Shown: in pieces, positions 35,427 through 44,018 of the stretch
Numbering within the stretch: the stretch's first letter is position 1
How the letters are laid out: each line of letters opens with the position of its first letter
Assembly (NCBI GenBank): GCA_039889245.1
Contig: JAZGVH010000002.1
Coordinates: 2,914,001 to 2,978,000, forward strand
Origin: Dermatophilaceae bacterium Soc4.6
GTDB taxonomy: Bacteria; Actinomycetota; Actinomycetes; Actinomycetales; Dermatophilaceae
Length of the DNA stretch: 64,000 nt
Direction: 5' to 3'
The notes under the pieces: generated by a model
The model's database searches: none
Told to the model about the DNA's origin: nothing
The model's input: only the letters and a program-made list of their open reading frames with translations
Position numbers and translations under genes: made by a program

Positions 35427-36578
35427 TCATCCCGCGGACCGGGCGAACACGGTCACGGCGGCCATCACGACGGCCAGCAAGCCGTAGCCGGTCCTGCGGA
35501 CGAGGCCGCGTGAGGTGCGCATCGCCAGGATCGCCTGGATGGCGTAGTACGCGGCGAACGCCCGTGAGGCGACCGCGATGATCGTGAAGGTCGACGCGGT
35601 GGCGGCCAGGAGGATCGCGGCGCCACCACTGACGAGGTACGGGGTGGGTCCGCGCATGGAGCGCGAGAGCCCCCGCAGGTTGCCGTCGGCCGCGACGGTG
35701 TCGGCCACCGCCGCGCTGAACTGGCTGAGCACGGCTGAGAGCACCAGTGGTAGCGCCAGCCACGGGGCGACCCGGGCGGTGACGTCAAGCAGTGTGGTGT
35801 CGGGACCGTCTGAGGTTCCCAGCCCCATTGCCGGAGTGGCGACCACGACGAAACCGAGGTAGATCGAGGCCGCGAGCAGCTGCGCGAACCTTGAGGCCCA
35901 GACCCGGGTCTCGGCGTCGTACTCGTCGCCGAGATATCGCACCGTCTCGAACCCCTGCACCGTGATCACGATGCCGCCCAGCACCAGCAGGATCTCGCCG
36001 ATCCCGACGTCGGGCACCGGGGGTAGGACCAGCCCGGGGACGAGGAGGCCACGGCCGTCGTGGAACAGCAGGGTCCCGCCCAGCACGGTCGTCAGAATCA
36101 GCACGACTCCCACGCTGAACCGGTCGAGGGCGTTCAAGCCCGCGAACCCGCGGGTGACCCCTACCGCCACGATCAGGACGACGGCGGCGCAGGCCAGCCC
36201 CCGGGACCAGGCCGCGGAGCCGCCCGGAACGGCGTAGTCGACGACGTACTCAGCCATGATCCGTAGGTACAGGGCAACCGAGATGACGTAGGCCACCACG
36301 ATGACCGCGTCCCCGGTTCGGTCGAGCCTCGCGGTGACCGGGTCGGGCGACCCGGCGGCGAGGGCTGGTTCCACGACCCGGACACAGTGGCGCACCGAGG
36401 TGCCCACCACCCAGGCCACCGCGCACACGACGGCGGCACCGACCACCGACAACGACCCGAGAATGCGCTCCAGCACGGGCACGATGATCAACAGGCCGGA
36501 ACCGAGGATCGAGGCCAGCGGCGTCACCGAGGCCCACATCACCTTCGTCACGGCCGGCATGCGGCCACCGTCCCACAC
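35427..36578 (-). CDS. APC-superfamily permease-like membrane protein
   Basis: A 383-residue protein with about 11 hydrophobic helices. The first, PLASILGSGLLIIVP, carries the small-residue G-S-G unwound segment typical of amino-acid/polyamine/organocation transporters. In mycobacteria an APC-type gene (Rv3253c) lies directly upstream of alkB-rubA-rubB-tetR, which matches the remnants found here and suggests this was part of an alkane locus. An alternative ATG six codons inside (36560) is possible. Its substrate is unknown. Confidence 0.72.
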   Translation of the reverse strand: MWDGGRMPAVTKVMWASVTPLASILGSGLLIIVPVLERILGSLSVVGAAVVCAVAWVVGTSVRHCVRVVEPALAAGSPDPVTARLDRTGDAVIVVAYVISVALYLRIMAEYVVDYAVPGGSAAWSRGLACAAVVLIVAVGVTRGFAGLNALDRFSVGVVLILTTVLGGTLLFHDGRGLLVPGLVLPPVPDVGIGEILLVLGGIVITVQGFETVRYLGDEYDAETRVWASRFAQLLAASIYLGFVVVATPAMGLGTSDGPDTTLLDVTARVAPWLALPLVLSAVLSQFSAAVADTVAADGNLRGLSRSMRGPTPYLVSGGAAILLAATASTFTIIAVASRAFAAYYAIQAILAMRTSRGLVRRTGYGLLAVVMAAVTVFARSAG

Positions 36579-36645
36579 CGCAGCAACCCTGAGACCCGGG
36601 GGCGCGCTTCGCCATGCTCTGCCGGCGAGGTCGCGCAGGCTCGGC

Positions 36646-36668
36646 CTTCACCACCGTCGGTGGTGAAG
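36646..36668. promoter_or_regulatory. Perfect palindromic operator between permease and TetR genes
   Basis: CTTCACCACCG-T-CGGTGGTGAAG, 11-bp arms around a single base, between the divergent permease and TetR starts. It covers the presumed -35 region of the TetR promoter (its -10 box is at 36674). Autorepression by the adjacent TetR protein is the simplest reading. Confidence 0.85.
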
Positions 36669-36673
36669 ACACC

Positions 36674-36679
36674 TACACT
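36674..36679 (+). promoter_or_regulatory. -10 box of a leaderless promoter for the AlkX-like TetR gene
   Basis: TACACT, six bases before the ATG at 36686. Confidence 0.65.
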
Positions 36680-36685
36680 TCGCCC

Positions 36686-37270
36686 ATGACCAGTGGTGCG
36701 GCGGCCCGGCCCGGGTGGCGCGACCTGCTGATCGCCGAGGCTGCCGTGATGACCCGTGCCGAGGGCTGGGCGGCCGTGACGATGGCCGGGCTGGCCGCCC
36801 GCGTCGGGGTCAGCCGGCAGACGGTCTACAACGAGCTCGGCTCCAAGCCCGCGCTCGCCGAGGCGCTGGTGATGCACGAGCTGGCCGTCTTCCTCGCGGC
36901 GGTCGACGACGCCTTCGGGCACCACCCCGACGACCTCGTCGCGGCGGTGCGGGCAGCAGCCCGGTCGGTGCTCGAGATGGCGCTCGCGAACCCCCTCCTG
37001 CACGCGGTGCTGTCCGCCGGGCACGGCGCCGAGTCAGACCTCCTGCCCCTGCTGACCTCCCGGTCGGAGCCGCTGCTCGACGCAGCGCGGGCAGTCATCG
37101 CCGCACGGTTCGCGCACGACGACCTGCCGTTGACGCCCCCGGAGGTCGAGACCACCATCGAGATGGTCGTGCGCCTGACCCTCAGCCACGTCATGCGCCC
37201 GTCGCAGACCCCTGCCCGCACGGCCGACGACGTCGCGTGGCTGGTGCAGCGGGTGCTCCGGCCGGAGTGA
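36686..37270 (+). CDS. TetR-family regulator, AlkX-like by context
   Basis: A 194-residue TetR protein. The DNA-binding helices read TMAGLAARVGVSRQTVYNEL (about residues 32-51) followed by GSKPALAEAL; the C-terminal domain (residues 75-190) is a helical ligand pocket. In actinobacterial alkane loci a TetR regulator (alkX/alkU) accompanies alkB and rubredoxin, and remnants of both lie 1.4 kb away. I therefore propose it once sensed fatty acids or alkane products. It remains intact with a perfect operator, so it may still control the divergent permease. Confidence 0.82.
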   Translation: MTSGAAARPGWRDLLIAEAAVMTRAEGWAAVTMAGLAARVGVSRQTVYNELGSKPALAEALVMHELAVFLAAVDDAFGHHPDDLVAAVRAAARSVLEMALANPLLHAVLSAGHGAESDLLPLLTSRSEPLLDAARAVIAARFAHDDLPLTPPEVETTIEMVVRLTLSHVMRPSQTPARTADDVAWLVQRVLRPE

Positions 37271-37292
37271 GGGGTGCAGAAAGGCGACGGGG

Positions 37293-38723
37293 TCAGGCGC
37301 GGACGCGGGGCATGGCCACGCCGGCGGCGATGCTGAGCACCGCGGCCACGAGCACGGCCCAGAAGACCGCCGCCCCGGCCGACGTCGCCGTCGCCGGGTC
37401 GGTCTCGGGGCGACCGCTGGCCGAGACGACGTGGTTGGCGACGGCGCCGAAGATCGCGGCGCCGACGGCCGAGCCGATGGACCGGGCAAACAGGTTGGAG
37501 CCGGTGACGACGGCGCGCTGGTCCCAGTCGACGCTCGCCTGCGCGGCGATGAGGGACGGGCTGGCGACCAGACCCAGGCCGATGCCGATGACGAAGCAGG
37601 AGGCGGCCACGACGGCGACCGATGGCCGCCCACCGGCGACAGCGAGCACGACGGCTCCGGCCACGGTGAACCCCATCCCGACCAGGATCGTCGGGCGGAA
37701 GCCGTAGCGCAGGTAGAGCAGCCGCCCCGACAGGGTCGCCGCGATGGGCCACCCGATCGTCAGGGCCGCGACCGCGAGGCCCCCGACCAGGGGCGTGACA
37801 CCGAGCGAGTTCTCGAGGTAGGTCGGCACGAACGAGGTCAGGCCGATGAGGATGGCGCCGACGCCGAGCGAGAGCAGGCTGCTCGTCAGCAGCAGCCGAC
37901 GGCTCAGCACCCACAGCGGCAGCACCGGCTCGGCCGCCCGCCGCTGCACGGCCACGAAGCCCGCGAGCAGCGCCGCCCCGACGACGAAGACCGCGACGCC
38001 GACCGGCGAGCCCCAGGCCCAGGCCTGACCGCCCTCGAGCACGCCGAGGATGACCAGGGTCATGCCCACGGTGAGCAGCACGGAGCCGAGGTAGTCGATC
38101 CGGTGCTGGCGGCGCTCCACCGACTCGTGCAGGTTGCGCCAGATGAGACCGCCCGCGAGCAGACACACCGGCACGTTGACGAAGAAGATCCACCGCCAGA
38201 TGCCGAGCTGCGAGAAGAGCCCGCCCAGCGTCGGCCCCACGACCGACGACACGGCCCACACGCTCGCGATGTAGCCCTGCGCCTTGGCGCGCTCGGCGAC
38301 CGAGTAGATGTCACCCGCGATGGTGATCGACATCGGCTGCACGGCTCCGGCGCCGAGACCCTGCACGGCTCGGAAGATGATGAGGGCCGGCATGCTCCAG
38401 GCCAGCCCACAGAGCACCGAACCCAGCAGGAAGAGCCCGATCCCGAGGAGCATCAACGGCTTTCGGCCGTAGGTATCGGCCAGCTTGGCGTAGACCGGCA
38501 CCGACACGGCCTGCGCGAGCAGGTAGATCGAGAAGAGCCAGGGGAACTGCGCGAAGCCGCCGAGGTCCTTGACGACCGACGGCACGGCGGTGGCGAGGAT
38601 GGTCGCGTCGACGGCGATGATGCCGGTCGAGACCATGAGCGCGAGCAGGATCGGGCCACGCTCCGAGCGCAGACCGACACCGTCGCGACGGTCCTGGGCG
38701 GTCTTGTCGGCGAGGTCGGTCAC
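37293..38723 (-). CDS. MFS drug-efflux transporter, EmrB/QacA (DHA2, 14-helix) type
   Basis: A 476-residue MFS protein with 14 predicted helices. Diagnostic segments are VDATILATAVPSVVKDLGG (DHA2 helix 1), KLADTYGRKPLMLLGIGLF (loop 2-3) and FRAVQGLGAGAVQPMSIT (motif C region). Members export lipophilic drugs using the proton gradient. The gene converges with the TetR gene (22-base gap) and starts at a GTG at 38723. The TetR at 36686 could act on it, but its promoter is on the far side. Confidence 0.9.
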   Translation of the reverse strand: MTDLADKTAQDRRDGVGLRSERGPILLALMVSTGIIAVDATILATAVPSVVKDLGGFAQFPWLFSIYLLAQAVSVPVYAKLADTYGRKPLMLLGIGLFLLGSVLCGLAWSMPALIIFRAVQGLGAGAVQPMSITIAGDIYSVAERAKAQGYIASVWAVSSVVGPTLGGLFSQLGIWRWIFFVNVPVCLLAGGLIWRNLHESVERRQHRIDYLGSVLLTVGMTLVILGVLEGGQAWAWGSPVGVAVFVVGAALLAGFVAVQRRAAEPVLPLWVLSRRLLLTSSLLSLGVGAILIGLTSFVPTYLENSLGVTPLVGGLAVAALTIGWPIAATLSGRLLYLRYGFRPTILVGMGFTVAGAVVLAVAGGRPSVAVVAASCFVIGIGLGLVASPSLIAAQASVDWDQRAVVTGSNLFARSIGSAVGAAIFGAVANHVVSASGRPETDPATATSAGAAVFWAVLVAAVLSIAAGVAMPRVRA

Positions 38724-38780
38724 GCAGATACCAAGACTGCTCGCACCCGCTTCATTCCCGGGTGCCGCACTGCCGGCCGC

Positions 38781-39584
38781 TCAGGTCAGCTGCCAGCTGC
38801 GCTTGCTCAGGCCGAACCAGAAGCCGTCGATGACGCTGCGGCTCGCCACGGCGCCGCCGCCGGACCGGCCGTGCGCAGCCCCGAGAGCGACGAAGAGCGG
38901 AGCGAAGTGCTCGGTGCGGGGGTGGGCCACGCGCGCCGAGGGCGCCTTGTCGAGGAAGTCGAGCAGCGCGTCGACGTCCTCGTGCTCCATCGCCTCCTGC
39001 GCCCACTGGTCGAACTCGATCGACCAGCCCGGGGCCGCGTAGTCGGGACCCAGCTCGGGGTGGAAAGCGCTGAGGTTGTGGGTCGTGAAGCCCGACCCGA
39101 CGATGAGCGTGCCCTGCTCGCGCAAGGGGGCGAGCCTCTGCCCGATGCCGAAGAGCGTGCGCGGGTCGAGGGTGGGCATCGACATCTGCAGCACCGGCAC
39201 GTCGGCGTCGGGGAACATCTCGACGAGCGGCACGTAGGCGCCGTGGTCGAGGCCGCGGGCCTCGTCGCGCACGACCTCGGTGCCCGGGCCGGCGAGCAGG
39301 GCGGTGACGTCGTCGGCGAGCTGTGGCGCGGCCGGCGCGTCGTACGTCACGTCGTAGTAGCGCTGGGGGAAGCCCCAGAAGTCGTAGGTGAGGGGGGCAC
39401 TGGTGGTGGACGACAGCGCGAGCGGCGCGTTCTCCCAGTGGGCGGAGACCATCAGCACGTTGGTGGGCCTCGCGGTCGTCGCGGCGAGGTCGGCTGACCA
39501 GGCCGCGAGCTCGGCGGTCCAGCGGGTGTCGTCGGCGAGCGGCGGCGCCCCGTGGCTGAGGTAGAGCACGGGCTGGGTGGTCAT
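38781..39584 (-). CDS. DODA/YgiD-type extradiol ring-cleavage dioxygenase
   Basis: A 267-residue class III (LigB-type) extradiol dioxygenase. Metal-binding histidines are visible in YLSHGAPP and VSAHWEN, with later conserved HGAYVPLVEMFPDADVPV and VGSGFTTHNL. This matches bacterial YgiD and plant DOPA 4,5-dioxygenase, which open catechol rings with non-haem iron or zinc. The upstream region has a leaderless -10 box and a TTnAAnnTTnAA palindrome that also occurs before the MarR gene at 46002, suggesting control by that protein. Confidence 0.9.
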   Translation of the reverse strand: MTTQPVLYLSHGAPPLADDTRWTAELAAWSADLAATTARPTNVLMVSAHWENAPLALSSTTSAPLTYDFWGFPQRYYDVTYDAPAAPQLADDVTALLAGPGTEVVRDEARGLDHGAYVPLVEMFPDADVPVLQMSMPTLDPRTLFGIGQRLAPLREQGTLIVGSGFTTHNLSAFHPELGPDYAAPGWSIEFDQWAQEAMEHEDVDALLDFLDKAPSARVAHPRTEHFAPLFVALGAAHGRSGGGAVASRSVIDGFWFGLSKRSWQLT

Positions 39585-39590
39585 GGGGAG

Positions 39591-39596
39591 AGCCTA
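39591..39596 (-). promoter_or_regulatory. -10 box of a leaderless promoter for the dioxygenase gene
   Basis: Minus-strand TAGGCT six bases before the ATG at 39584. Confidence 0.6.
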
Positions 39597-39607
39597 CGCG
39601 CAACAAG

Positions 39608-39619
39608 TTAAATGTTCAA
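39608..39619. promoter_or_regulatory. Candidate MarR-type operator upstream of the dioxygenase gene
   Basis: TTAAATGTTCAA fits the symmetric pattern TTnAAnnTTnAA. It stands in an AT-rich island at the -30 position of the dioxygenase promoter. A near copy (ATAAATGTCCAA) lies before the MarR gene at 46002. Confidence 0.5.
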
Positions 39620-39745
39620 TTAGTCTCACATTCTCGACAGCGGTCGAGGGACAAATGGGACTGGGGTTATCGTCTGCATCGCAGAGCGTCGTCCACGCCG
39701 TGACGAATCCACGGCACGAGGCTCTGCAGGAACAGAGGTCTTCAC

Positions 39746-42583
39746 GTGGCTGCAGGGAAGGGGCGCAAGCTCGTCATCGTCGAGTCGCCCAACAAGGTCA
39801 AGTCGATCGCGGGCTACCTCGGCGGCGAGTACGACGTGGAGGCGTCGGTCGGGCACATCCGCGACCTGCCCAACCCGTCGGAGCTTCCCGCGGACATGAA
39901 GAAGGGCCCCTTCGGCAAGTTCGCCATCGACGTCGACAACGACTTCGCGCCCTACTACGTCGTCGACGCGGACAAGCGCAAGAAGGTCGCCGAGCTCAAG
40001 CGGGCCCTCAAGGACGCCGACGAGCTCTACCTCGCGACCGACGAGGACCGCGAGGGCGAGGCCATCGCCTGGCACCTGCTCGAGACGCTCAAGCCCCGCG
40101 TCCCCGTCAAGCGGATGGTCTTCAACGAGATCACCCGCGAGGCCATCCAGCGCGCGGTGAACAACACCCGCGAGCTCGACAAGGACCTCGTCGACGCGCA
40201 GGAGAGCCGCCGCATCCTCGACCGCCTCTATGGCTACGAGGTCTCGCCGGTGCTGTGGCGCAAGGTGCGCCAAGGCCTGTCGGCGGGTCGCGTGCAGTCG
40301 GTCGTCACCCGCATCGTCGTCGAGCGCGAGCGCGAGCGCATGGCCTTCGTGCGCGCGTCGTACTGGGATGTCGAGGGCGACTTCACCACCCGCTCCTCCT
40401 CGGGCGAGGTCAATGCCTCCGACACCTTCACCGCACGTCTCGCCGCGGTCGACGGCCGCCGCGTCGCCAGCGGTCGCGACTTCACCGACGCCGGCGTGCT
40501 GAAGTCGTCCACCGTCGTGGCCCTCGACGAGCGCATGGCCCGGGTCGTGGCCGAGGCCGTGCCGTCGTCGGTCGTCGCCGTCAGCGACGTGCAGGAGAAG
40601 CCCTACACGCGGCGCCCGGCCGCGCCGTTCACCACCTCCACGCTCCAGCAGGAGGCCTCGCGCAAGCTGCGGCTCAACGCCCGCAACGCGATGCGCGTCG
40701 CCCAGCGCCTCTACGAGGGCGGCTACATCACCTACATGCGCACCGACTCGACGACCCTGTCGCAGTCGGCCCTCACCGCCGCCCGCAGCCAGGCCCGTGA
40801 CCTGTATGGCGCCGAGTACGTCCCGCAGGAGCCGCGCGTCTACGCCTCCAAGGTCAAGAACGCCCAGGAGGCGCACGAGGCGGTGCGCCCTGCCGGTGAC
40901 CGCTTCCGCACCCCGGCCCAGGTCGCCGGTGAGCTGCGTGGCGACGAGTACGCGATGTACGAGCTGATCTGGAAGCGGACCGTCGCGTCCCAGATGAACG
41001 ACGCGACGGGCTCGACCGCGACGATCCGCCTCACCGCCACCCTGACGGGTGACGCGACCGCCGTGGCCACGGCCGCCGAGTTCAGCGCCAGCGGCACGGT
41101 CATCACCTTCAAGGGCTTCCTCGCGGCCTACGAGGAGGGCAAGGACGACACCGCTCCCGCCCGCAAGGGCGACGACGGCGACGAGCGCCGTCTGCCGCGG
41201 CTGTCGGTCGGGGTGCCGCTCGCGACGCTGCGCACCGAGGCCGACGGGCACGAGACGTCGCCGCCGCCGCGTTACACCCAGGCCACGCTGGTGAAGGCCA
41301 TGGAGGAGAAGGGGATCGGACGACCCTCGACCTACGCGCAGATGGTCGAGACCATCGCCGACCGCGGTTACGTCACCAACCGTGGCAACGCCCTCGTGCC
41401 CTCGTGGCTCGCCTTCGCGGTCACCCGGCTGCTCGAGGAGCACTTTCCCCGCCTGGTCGACTACGACTTCACCGCGGCGATGGAGGAGGACCTCGACAAG
41501 ATCGCCGGCGGCACCGAGCAGCGGGTCGCGTGGTTGAAGCGCTTCTACTTCGGCGACGAGGCGACGTCGAGCGAGGGTCTGCGCGACCTCGTCGCCGACC
41601 TCGGCGAGATCGACGCCAAGGAGATCTCGACCATCCACCTCGGCGACGGGATGGTCGTCCGGGTCGGACGCTACGGACCGTACGTCGAGGAAGTGGTCCC
41701 CCAGGGCGTCGACCCCTCCACGGGCGAGGTCACGGCCGACGACGCAGACGCACCCGTGGTGACGCCGAGGCGCGTCACCATCAACGACGACATCGCCCCC
41801 GACGAGATGACCCCGGCGAGGGCGCGCGAGCTGCTCGAGGCTGCGGCCGACGACGGTCGTGTCCTGGGAATCGAGCCGGAGTCGGGCCGCGAGATCATCG
41901 CGCGCGCCGGAAGATACGGCCCCTACGTCACTGAGGTGCTGCCGCCCGAGCTCGTCGACCTCAAGGGCAAGAACAAGGTCAAGCCGCGCACCGCCTCGCT
42001 CTTCAAGGACATGGACCTCGCGACGATCGACCTCGCGGCCGCCCTGCAGCTGATGTCGCTGCCCCGGGTCGTCGGCACCGTCGTCGACGACGAGGGCAAG
42101 CCGGTGGAGATCACCGCGCAGAACGGCCGCTACGGGCCCTACCTCAAGAAGGGCACCGACAGCCGCTCGCTCGTCACCGAGGACCAGCTCTTCACCGTCA
42201 CCCTCGAGGAGGCGCAGGCGATCTACGCGCAGCCCAAGCAGCGCGGGCGAGCGGCGGCCGCGCCGCTCAAGGAGCTCGGGGCCGACCCCGTGTCGGGCAA
42301 GCCGGTGGTGGTCAAGGAAGGCCGGTTCGGGCCCTACGTCACCGACGGCGAGACCAACGCGACCCTTCGTCGGGAGGACGACCCCGAGACCATCACGCCC
42401 GAGCGCGGCTTCGAGCTGCTCTCCGACAAGCGGGCTGCCGGCCCGTCGACCCGCAAGCGGGCCGTGAAGAAGACGACGACGAAGAAGACGGCGGCGAAGA
42501 AGACGACCGCCGCCAAGAAGGCCACACCGAGGAAGACGACCACCAAGGCGACCACGACCAAGACCGCCGTCAAGAAGTCGTGA
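39746..42583 (+). CDS. topA: DNA topoisomerase I
   Basis: A 945-residue type IA topoisomerase that relaxes negative supercoils. The TOPRIM domain begins KLVIVESPNKVKSIAGYLGG and holds the metal-binding acids in YLATDEDREGEAIAWHL. The catalytic tyrosine is in YITYMRTDSTTLS (about residue 331). The C-terminal part has four glycine/tyrosine repeats of the form GRYGPY or GRFGPYV instead of zinc fingers, then a roughly 45-residue lysine/threonine tail, both typical of actinobacterial TopA. The GTG at 39746 is preceded by AGAGG. The stop overlaps the next gene. Confidence 0.97.
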   Translation: MAAGKGRKLVIVESPNKVKSIAGYLGGEYDVEASVGHIRDLPNPSELPADMKKGPFGKFAIDVDNDFAPYYVVDADKRKKVAELKRALKDADELYLATDEDREGEAIAWHLLETLKPRVPVKRMVFNEITREAIQRAVNNTRELDKDLVDAQESRRILDRLYGYEVSPVLWRKVRQGLSAGRVQSVVTRIVVERERERMAFVRASYWDVEGDFTTRSSSGEVNASDTFTARLAAVDGRRVASGRDFTDAGVLKSSTVVALDERMARVVAEAVPSSVVAVSDVQEKPYTRRPAAPFTTSTLQQEASRKLRLNARNAMRVAQRLYEGGYITYMRTDSTTLSQSALTAARSQARDLYGAEYVPQEPRVYASKVKNAQEAHEAVRPAGDRFRTPAQVAGELRGDEYAMYELIWKRTVASQMNDATGSTATIRLTATLTGDATAVATAAEFSASGTVITFKGFLAAYEEGKDDTAPARKGDDGDERRLPRLSVGVPLATLRTEADGHETSPPPRYTQATLVKAMEEKGIGRPSTYAQMVETIADRGYVTNRGNALVPSWLAFAVTRLLEEHFPRLVDYDFTAAMEEDLDKIAGGTEQRVAWLKRFYFGDEATSSEGLRDLVADLGEIDAKEISTIHLGDGMVVRVGRYGPYVEEVVPQGVDPSTGEVTADDADAPVVTPRRVTINDDIAPDEMTPARARELLEAAADDGRVLGIEPESGREIIARAGRYGPYVTEVLPPELVDLKGKNKVKPRTASLFKDMDLATIDLAAALQLMSLPRVVGTVVDDEGKPVEITAQNGRYGPYLKKGTDSRSLVTEDQLFTVTLEEAQAIYAQPKQRGRAAAAPLKELGADPVSGKPVVVKEGRFGPYVTDGETNATLRREDDPETITPERGFELLSDKRAAGPSTRKRAVKKTTTKKTAAKKTTAAKKATPRKTTTKATTTKTAVKKS

Positions 42584-43953
42584 GCGAGACCCAGCCGGTC
42601 CTCGAGTCGTCGACGCGGCAGGCCCTCAGCCACCGGCTGCGGGTCGAGCAGGCGGGCAGCCGCCTGCCCTCCGTGGCCGCAGGCCTCGTGCGCGAGGGCC
42701 GACTGGTGTGGTCCGACGCGGTCGGCACCGTGGACGGCCGGGCCGAGGGTGCGGCAGCCGACACCGACACCCAGTACCGCATCGGCTCGATCACCAAGAC
42801 CTTCGTCGCGGTGGCGGTCCTGCGGTTGCGTGACCGGGGGGCGCTCGACCTCGACGACCGGTTCGAGGAGCACGTGCCCGGCAGCGCCTTCGGGCGGGCC
42901 ACGGTGGCCCAGCTGCTGTCCCAGTCCTCGGGGCTCCAGGCGGAGACCGACGGGCCCTGGTGGGAGCGCACCCCCGGCGGCGGCTGGGACGACCTCGTCT
43001 CGCCCGTGGCTCCCCGACAGCGCACCCGCGCGGGCCGTCGCTTCCACTACTCGAACGTCGGTTTCGCCGCCCTCGGCGAGCTGGTGGCGCGGGCCCACGG
43101 CATACCGTGGCACGAGGTCGTGGCCCGAGACCTCCTGACACCGCTGCAGATGGGCCGGACGACGACCCGCCCCAGTGGCAAGGCCGCGCAGGGACTGGCG
43201 GTGCACCCGCTCACCGACCAGCTGCTGAGCGAGCCCGAGCACGACGCGGGCGCCATGGCTCCGGCGGGCCAGCTCTGGTCCACCGTCGAGGATCTCGCGC
43301 GATGGGCGGCCTTCCTCGGAGGCGACCTCGGCGATGTCCTTTCCCGCGACACGATGGACGAGATGCTCGAGCCGCAGGCGGTCGTCGACCTGCCGGGCCT
43401 GCCGTGGACGGGTGCCTACGGGCTCGGCTGGCAGGTCTGGAACGTCGACGGACGGCGCTACGTCGGGCACGGCGGCTCCATGCCCGGATTCCTCGCCGGG
43501 CTGCAGGTCGACCTCGAGAGCGGCGACGGGGTCGTCAGCTTCGCCAACACCACCTCGGGCATGTCGCCCTTCGGTCGTGAGTTGCTGCAGCTGGTCGCCG
43601 AGCGCGAACCGCGTGACCCGGTCGTGTGGCGCGCCGGCGGCTCGTCCCGCGAGGCGGTCGAGCTCGTCGGGTCGTGGCACTGGGGTCCCACCCGCCAGGA
43701 GCTGCGGGCCGACGGTGAGGGGGGTCTCGTGCTGGGTCTGCCGGGCGAGGGCCGTGGCTCGCGCTTCCGGCCCGCGGGCACCGACGAGTGGGTCGGCGTC
43801 GACGGCTACTACGCGGCCGAGCCGCTGCGGGTGGTCCGCGACGGTGCCGGGGCGGTGAGCCACCTCGACCTCGCGTCGTTCCGGCTCACCCGCGAGCCCT
43901 ACGACCCGGCGCGCGACATCCCCGGTGGCGTCGACGGCAGCGGCTGGCACTGA
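42580..43953 (+). CDS. Beta-lactamase-fold serine hydrolase
   Basis: A 457-residue class C beta-lactamase-like protein without a signal peptide. The nucleophile motif is SITK in YRIGSITKTFVA (about residue 69). The YSN motif is in FHYSNVGFAALGE and the third motif is HGG in VGHGGSMPGF. A C-terminal beta-rich lipocalin-like domain of about 110 residues follows. Such proteins are usually esterases or peptidases rather than antibiotic-resistance enzymes. The GTG overlaps the topA stop by four bases. Confidence 0.88.
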   Translation: MSETQPVLESSTRQALSHRLRVEQAGSRLPSVAAGLVREGRLVWSDAVGTVDGRAEGAAADTDTQYRIGSITKTFVAVAVLRLRDRGALDLDDRFEEHVPGSAFGRATVAQLLSQSSGLQAETDGPWWERTPGGGWDDLVSPVAPRQRTRAGRRFHYSNVGFAALGELVARAHGIPWHEVVARDLLTPLQMGRTTTRPSGKAAQGLAVHPLTDQLLSEPEHDAGAMAPAGQLWSTVEDLARWAAFLGGDLGDVLSRDTMDEMLEPQAVVDLPGLPWTGAYGLGWQVWNVDGRRYVGHGGSMPGFLAGLQVDLESGDGVVSFANTTSGMSPFGRELLQLVAEREPRDPVVWRAGGSSREAVELVGSWHWGPTRQELRADGEGGLVLGLPGEGRGSRFRPAGTDEWVGVDGYYAAEPLRVVRDGAGAVSHLDLASFRLTREPYDPARDIPGGVDGSGWH

Positions 43954-44005
43954 CCCCCGGGGGTGGGGGCGGGACCCGTCGTGGACGGGTGCTTGCTGCC
44001 GTGCC

Positions 44006-44011
44006 TAGCCT
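44006..44011 (+). promoter_or_regulatory. -10 box for the first SDR gene
   Basis: TAGCCT, seven bases before the ATG at 44019, the leaderless spacing; a GAGG within the gap could alternatively act as a short ribosome binding site. Confidence 0.5.
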
Positions 44012-44018
44012 TGAGGTC

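Noticed and set aside
42580-43953. Beta-lactam resistance gene
   Set aside because: No signal peptide is visible and the protein has a C-terminal lipocalin-like domain and generic SxxK/YSN/HGG motifs; a housekeeping esterase or peptidase is more likely.
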